DNA of 22,230 nucleotides from positions 1 to 22,230 of the IMG/VR virus record IMGVR_UViG_3300007640_003802. One strand, given 5' to 3'. Shown one piece after another: positions 21,536-22,230 of the stretch (position 1 is the stretch's first letter; every line of letters starts with the position of its first letter). A program made the position numbers and the translations under genes. Under the pieces are notes generated by a model. The model was not told the origin of the DNA. It saw only the letters and a list, made by a program, of their open reading frames with translations, and made no database searches. The DNA comes from a virus.

Positions 21536-21994
21536 CTAGTGTGATTGAATAATTAAATCGTGCTTCTCGGCATGAAAAGGACACATATCCTTTTCCCCAT
21601 CAACGATCAGAACACCAATACCATCACAGTCGCAGACATCTGGGTCTGGATGTGGGGTTTGAGTGATCTTTTCTACTGGTGGCTTTTCTTCCTCTGGTTC
21701 TGACTTTGACTGTTCCACTGCCCCACCCGAATGGAAAGGGCATGGAGTCTTATGTCCATCACCATGTGTAATAGACCCAGTGCCTTTACATGGGCATTTG
21801 GCTGGATCTTCATTTGGCTTTGGATCTGTATCATCTGGAGTATTGCCCAAAACCTTTGCTTCTGCATTGTCTAGTGCTTGATTTGCCTTATTAATTTTCT
21901 CGCTAAGATCAACTGGTGATACTACAGTTTCACTTGAGCATGAAGGCAGTACAAGTGCTGAGATTGCTATCAATGAAAAAAGTCTACGTTTCAT
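21536..21994 (-). CDS. lipoprotein with duplicated CxCxGxG...CPFH motif
   Basis: The 152-residue protein begins MKRRLFSLIAISALVLPSCS, a signal peptide with a lipobox (LPSC, Cys19), so it should be lipid-anchored at the periplasmic face. Two units of one pattern follow: Cys67-x-Cys69-x-Gly71-x-Gly73 with Cys85-Pro-Phe-His88, and Cys121-x-Cys123-x-Gly125-x-Gly127 with Cys138-Pro-Phe-His141. The spacing is nearly equal and resembles the CxxCxGxG units of DnaJ, so each may bind a metal ion through three Cys and one His. A Pro/Glu-rich linker separates them. The start at 21994 is chosen because GAGGT lies nine bases away and the signal peptide begins at once. Function unknown. Confidence 0.72.
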   Translation of the reverse strand: MKRRLFSLIAISALVLPSCSSETVVSPVDLSEKINKANQALDNAEAKVLGNTPDDTDPKPNEDPAKCPCKGTGSITHGDGHKTPCPFHSGGAVEQSKSEPEEEKPPVEKITQTPHPDPDVCDCDGIGVLIVDGEKDMCPFHAEKHDLIIQSH

Positions 21995-21996
21995 AA

Positions 21997-22230
21997 TTAA
22001 AATACCTCGTCTATTGTCCACTCAACGTTTCGTGGTGGGAAACCATCTACATCGCTAAACACCCAAGCACCACCGCCTCTGAGCATTCCTGCGGCATCAC
22101 CCTGACGAATCCAGAAACTACCGTCTGGTTGGTCAAGTCTTTTAGGACCGCCATTCCATTGGCCCCATGAATTTTGGACCAAGAATAATGTCTCGTTATA
22201 AATCTCTTTAGAGTCATCCATCGCAACCCA
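21997..22230 (-). CDS. papain-like (C1-type) cysteine peptidase, C-terminal part
   Basis: The reading frame is open to the right edge, so only the last 77 residues are visible. They carry ETLFLVQNSWGQWNGGPKRL and then GSFWIRQGDAAGMLRGGGAW. The VQNSWG...GG...G.FWI pattern is the region around the catalytic asparagine of papain-family peptidases (NSWG, then GY..I), and the catalytic Cys and His would lie off the window. In phages such peptidases may process virion proteins or work on host surface proteins; that is not decided. It lies just before the lipoprotein gene, so the two may be translated together. The ATG at 22221 is internal and not the start. Confidence 0.62.
   Translation of the reverse strand, partial: WVAMDDSKEIYNETLFLVQNSWGQWNGGPKRLDQPDGSFWIRQGDAAGMLRGGGAWVFSDVDGFPPRNVEWTIDEVF

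Noticed and set aside
1-22230. tRNA genes, CRISPR arrays, insertion sequences, integrase and att sites
   Set aside because: No gap is long enough for any array or element, and no recombinase or transposase protein is seen. The Cas4-like nuclease is not evidence of CRISPR.

Overview
The window is a stretch of a tailed double-stranded DNA phage genome, or a prophage of that kind. About 36 genes are packed head to tail, all on the minus strand. Neighbours often overlap by 1-20 bases or share ATGA/TAATG start-stop junctions, and almost every start has a strong AAGGAG-type ribosome binding site. That fits a bacterial host that uses Shine-Dalgarno initiation, but the host cannot be named from the sequence. 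No tRNA, rRNA, insertion sequence, CRISPR array or integrase is visible. There is no gap longer than about 100 bases.

Because transcription runs from high to low coordinates, the layout is best read from the right end. (1) 22230-20535: an envelope-type cassette with the C-terminal end of a papain-like peptidase, a lipoprotein carrying a duplicated cysteine/histidine motif, and three small membrane proteins. (2) 20527-18038: a probable GT-A glycosyltransferase and four uncharacterised small genes. (3) 18018-15900: a compact sigma-70-like factor, a nucleoside 2-deoxyribosyltransferase-like protein and a GMP reductase that starts with TTG. (4) 15818-15098: a Ser/Thr/Ala/Gly-rich probable virion protein with its own leader, a strong RBS and a terminator-like hairpin. 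(5) 15052-11854: two small genes, a monomeric class II ribonucleotide reductase and dUTPase. (6) 11851-8860: a tail-tube-like structural protein, PhoH, an FmdB-type zinc-ribbon protein and small genes. (7) 8856-1: the replication and recombination block. It holds two uncharacterised proteins, a RecA/UvsX recombinase, a VSR-like nuclease, a possible UvsY-like mediator, a zinc-ribbon protein, DnaB-type helicase, DNA primase, dNMP kinase, a Cas4/AddB-like nuclease, an exostosin-like glycosyltransferase and the start of a DNA polymerase III alpha subunit.

Together the genes give a largely self-sufficient replication programme: phage polymerase, helicase, primase and recombination machinery. Nucleotides come from RNR, dUTPase, dNMP kinase, GMP reductase and a deoxyribosyltransferase-like enzyme. 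The sigma-like factor probably switches host RNA polymerase to a class of phage promoters. The least expected parts are GMP reductase beside the deoxyribosyltransferase-like gene, a glycosyltransferase inside the replication operon, a Pol III alpha whose PHP active site looks dead, and the lipoprotein with two CxCxGxG...CPFH units. No single unmistakably new defence or mobile system is visible. The best candidates for undescribed biology are the purine and glycosyltransferase genes, which could bear on DNA modification, and the membrane cassette at the right end.
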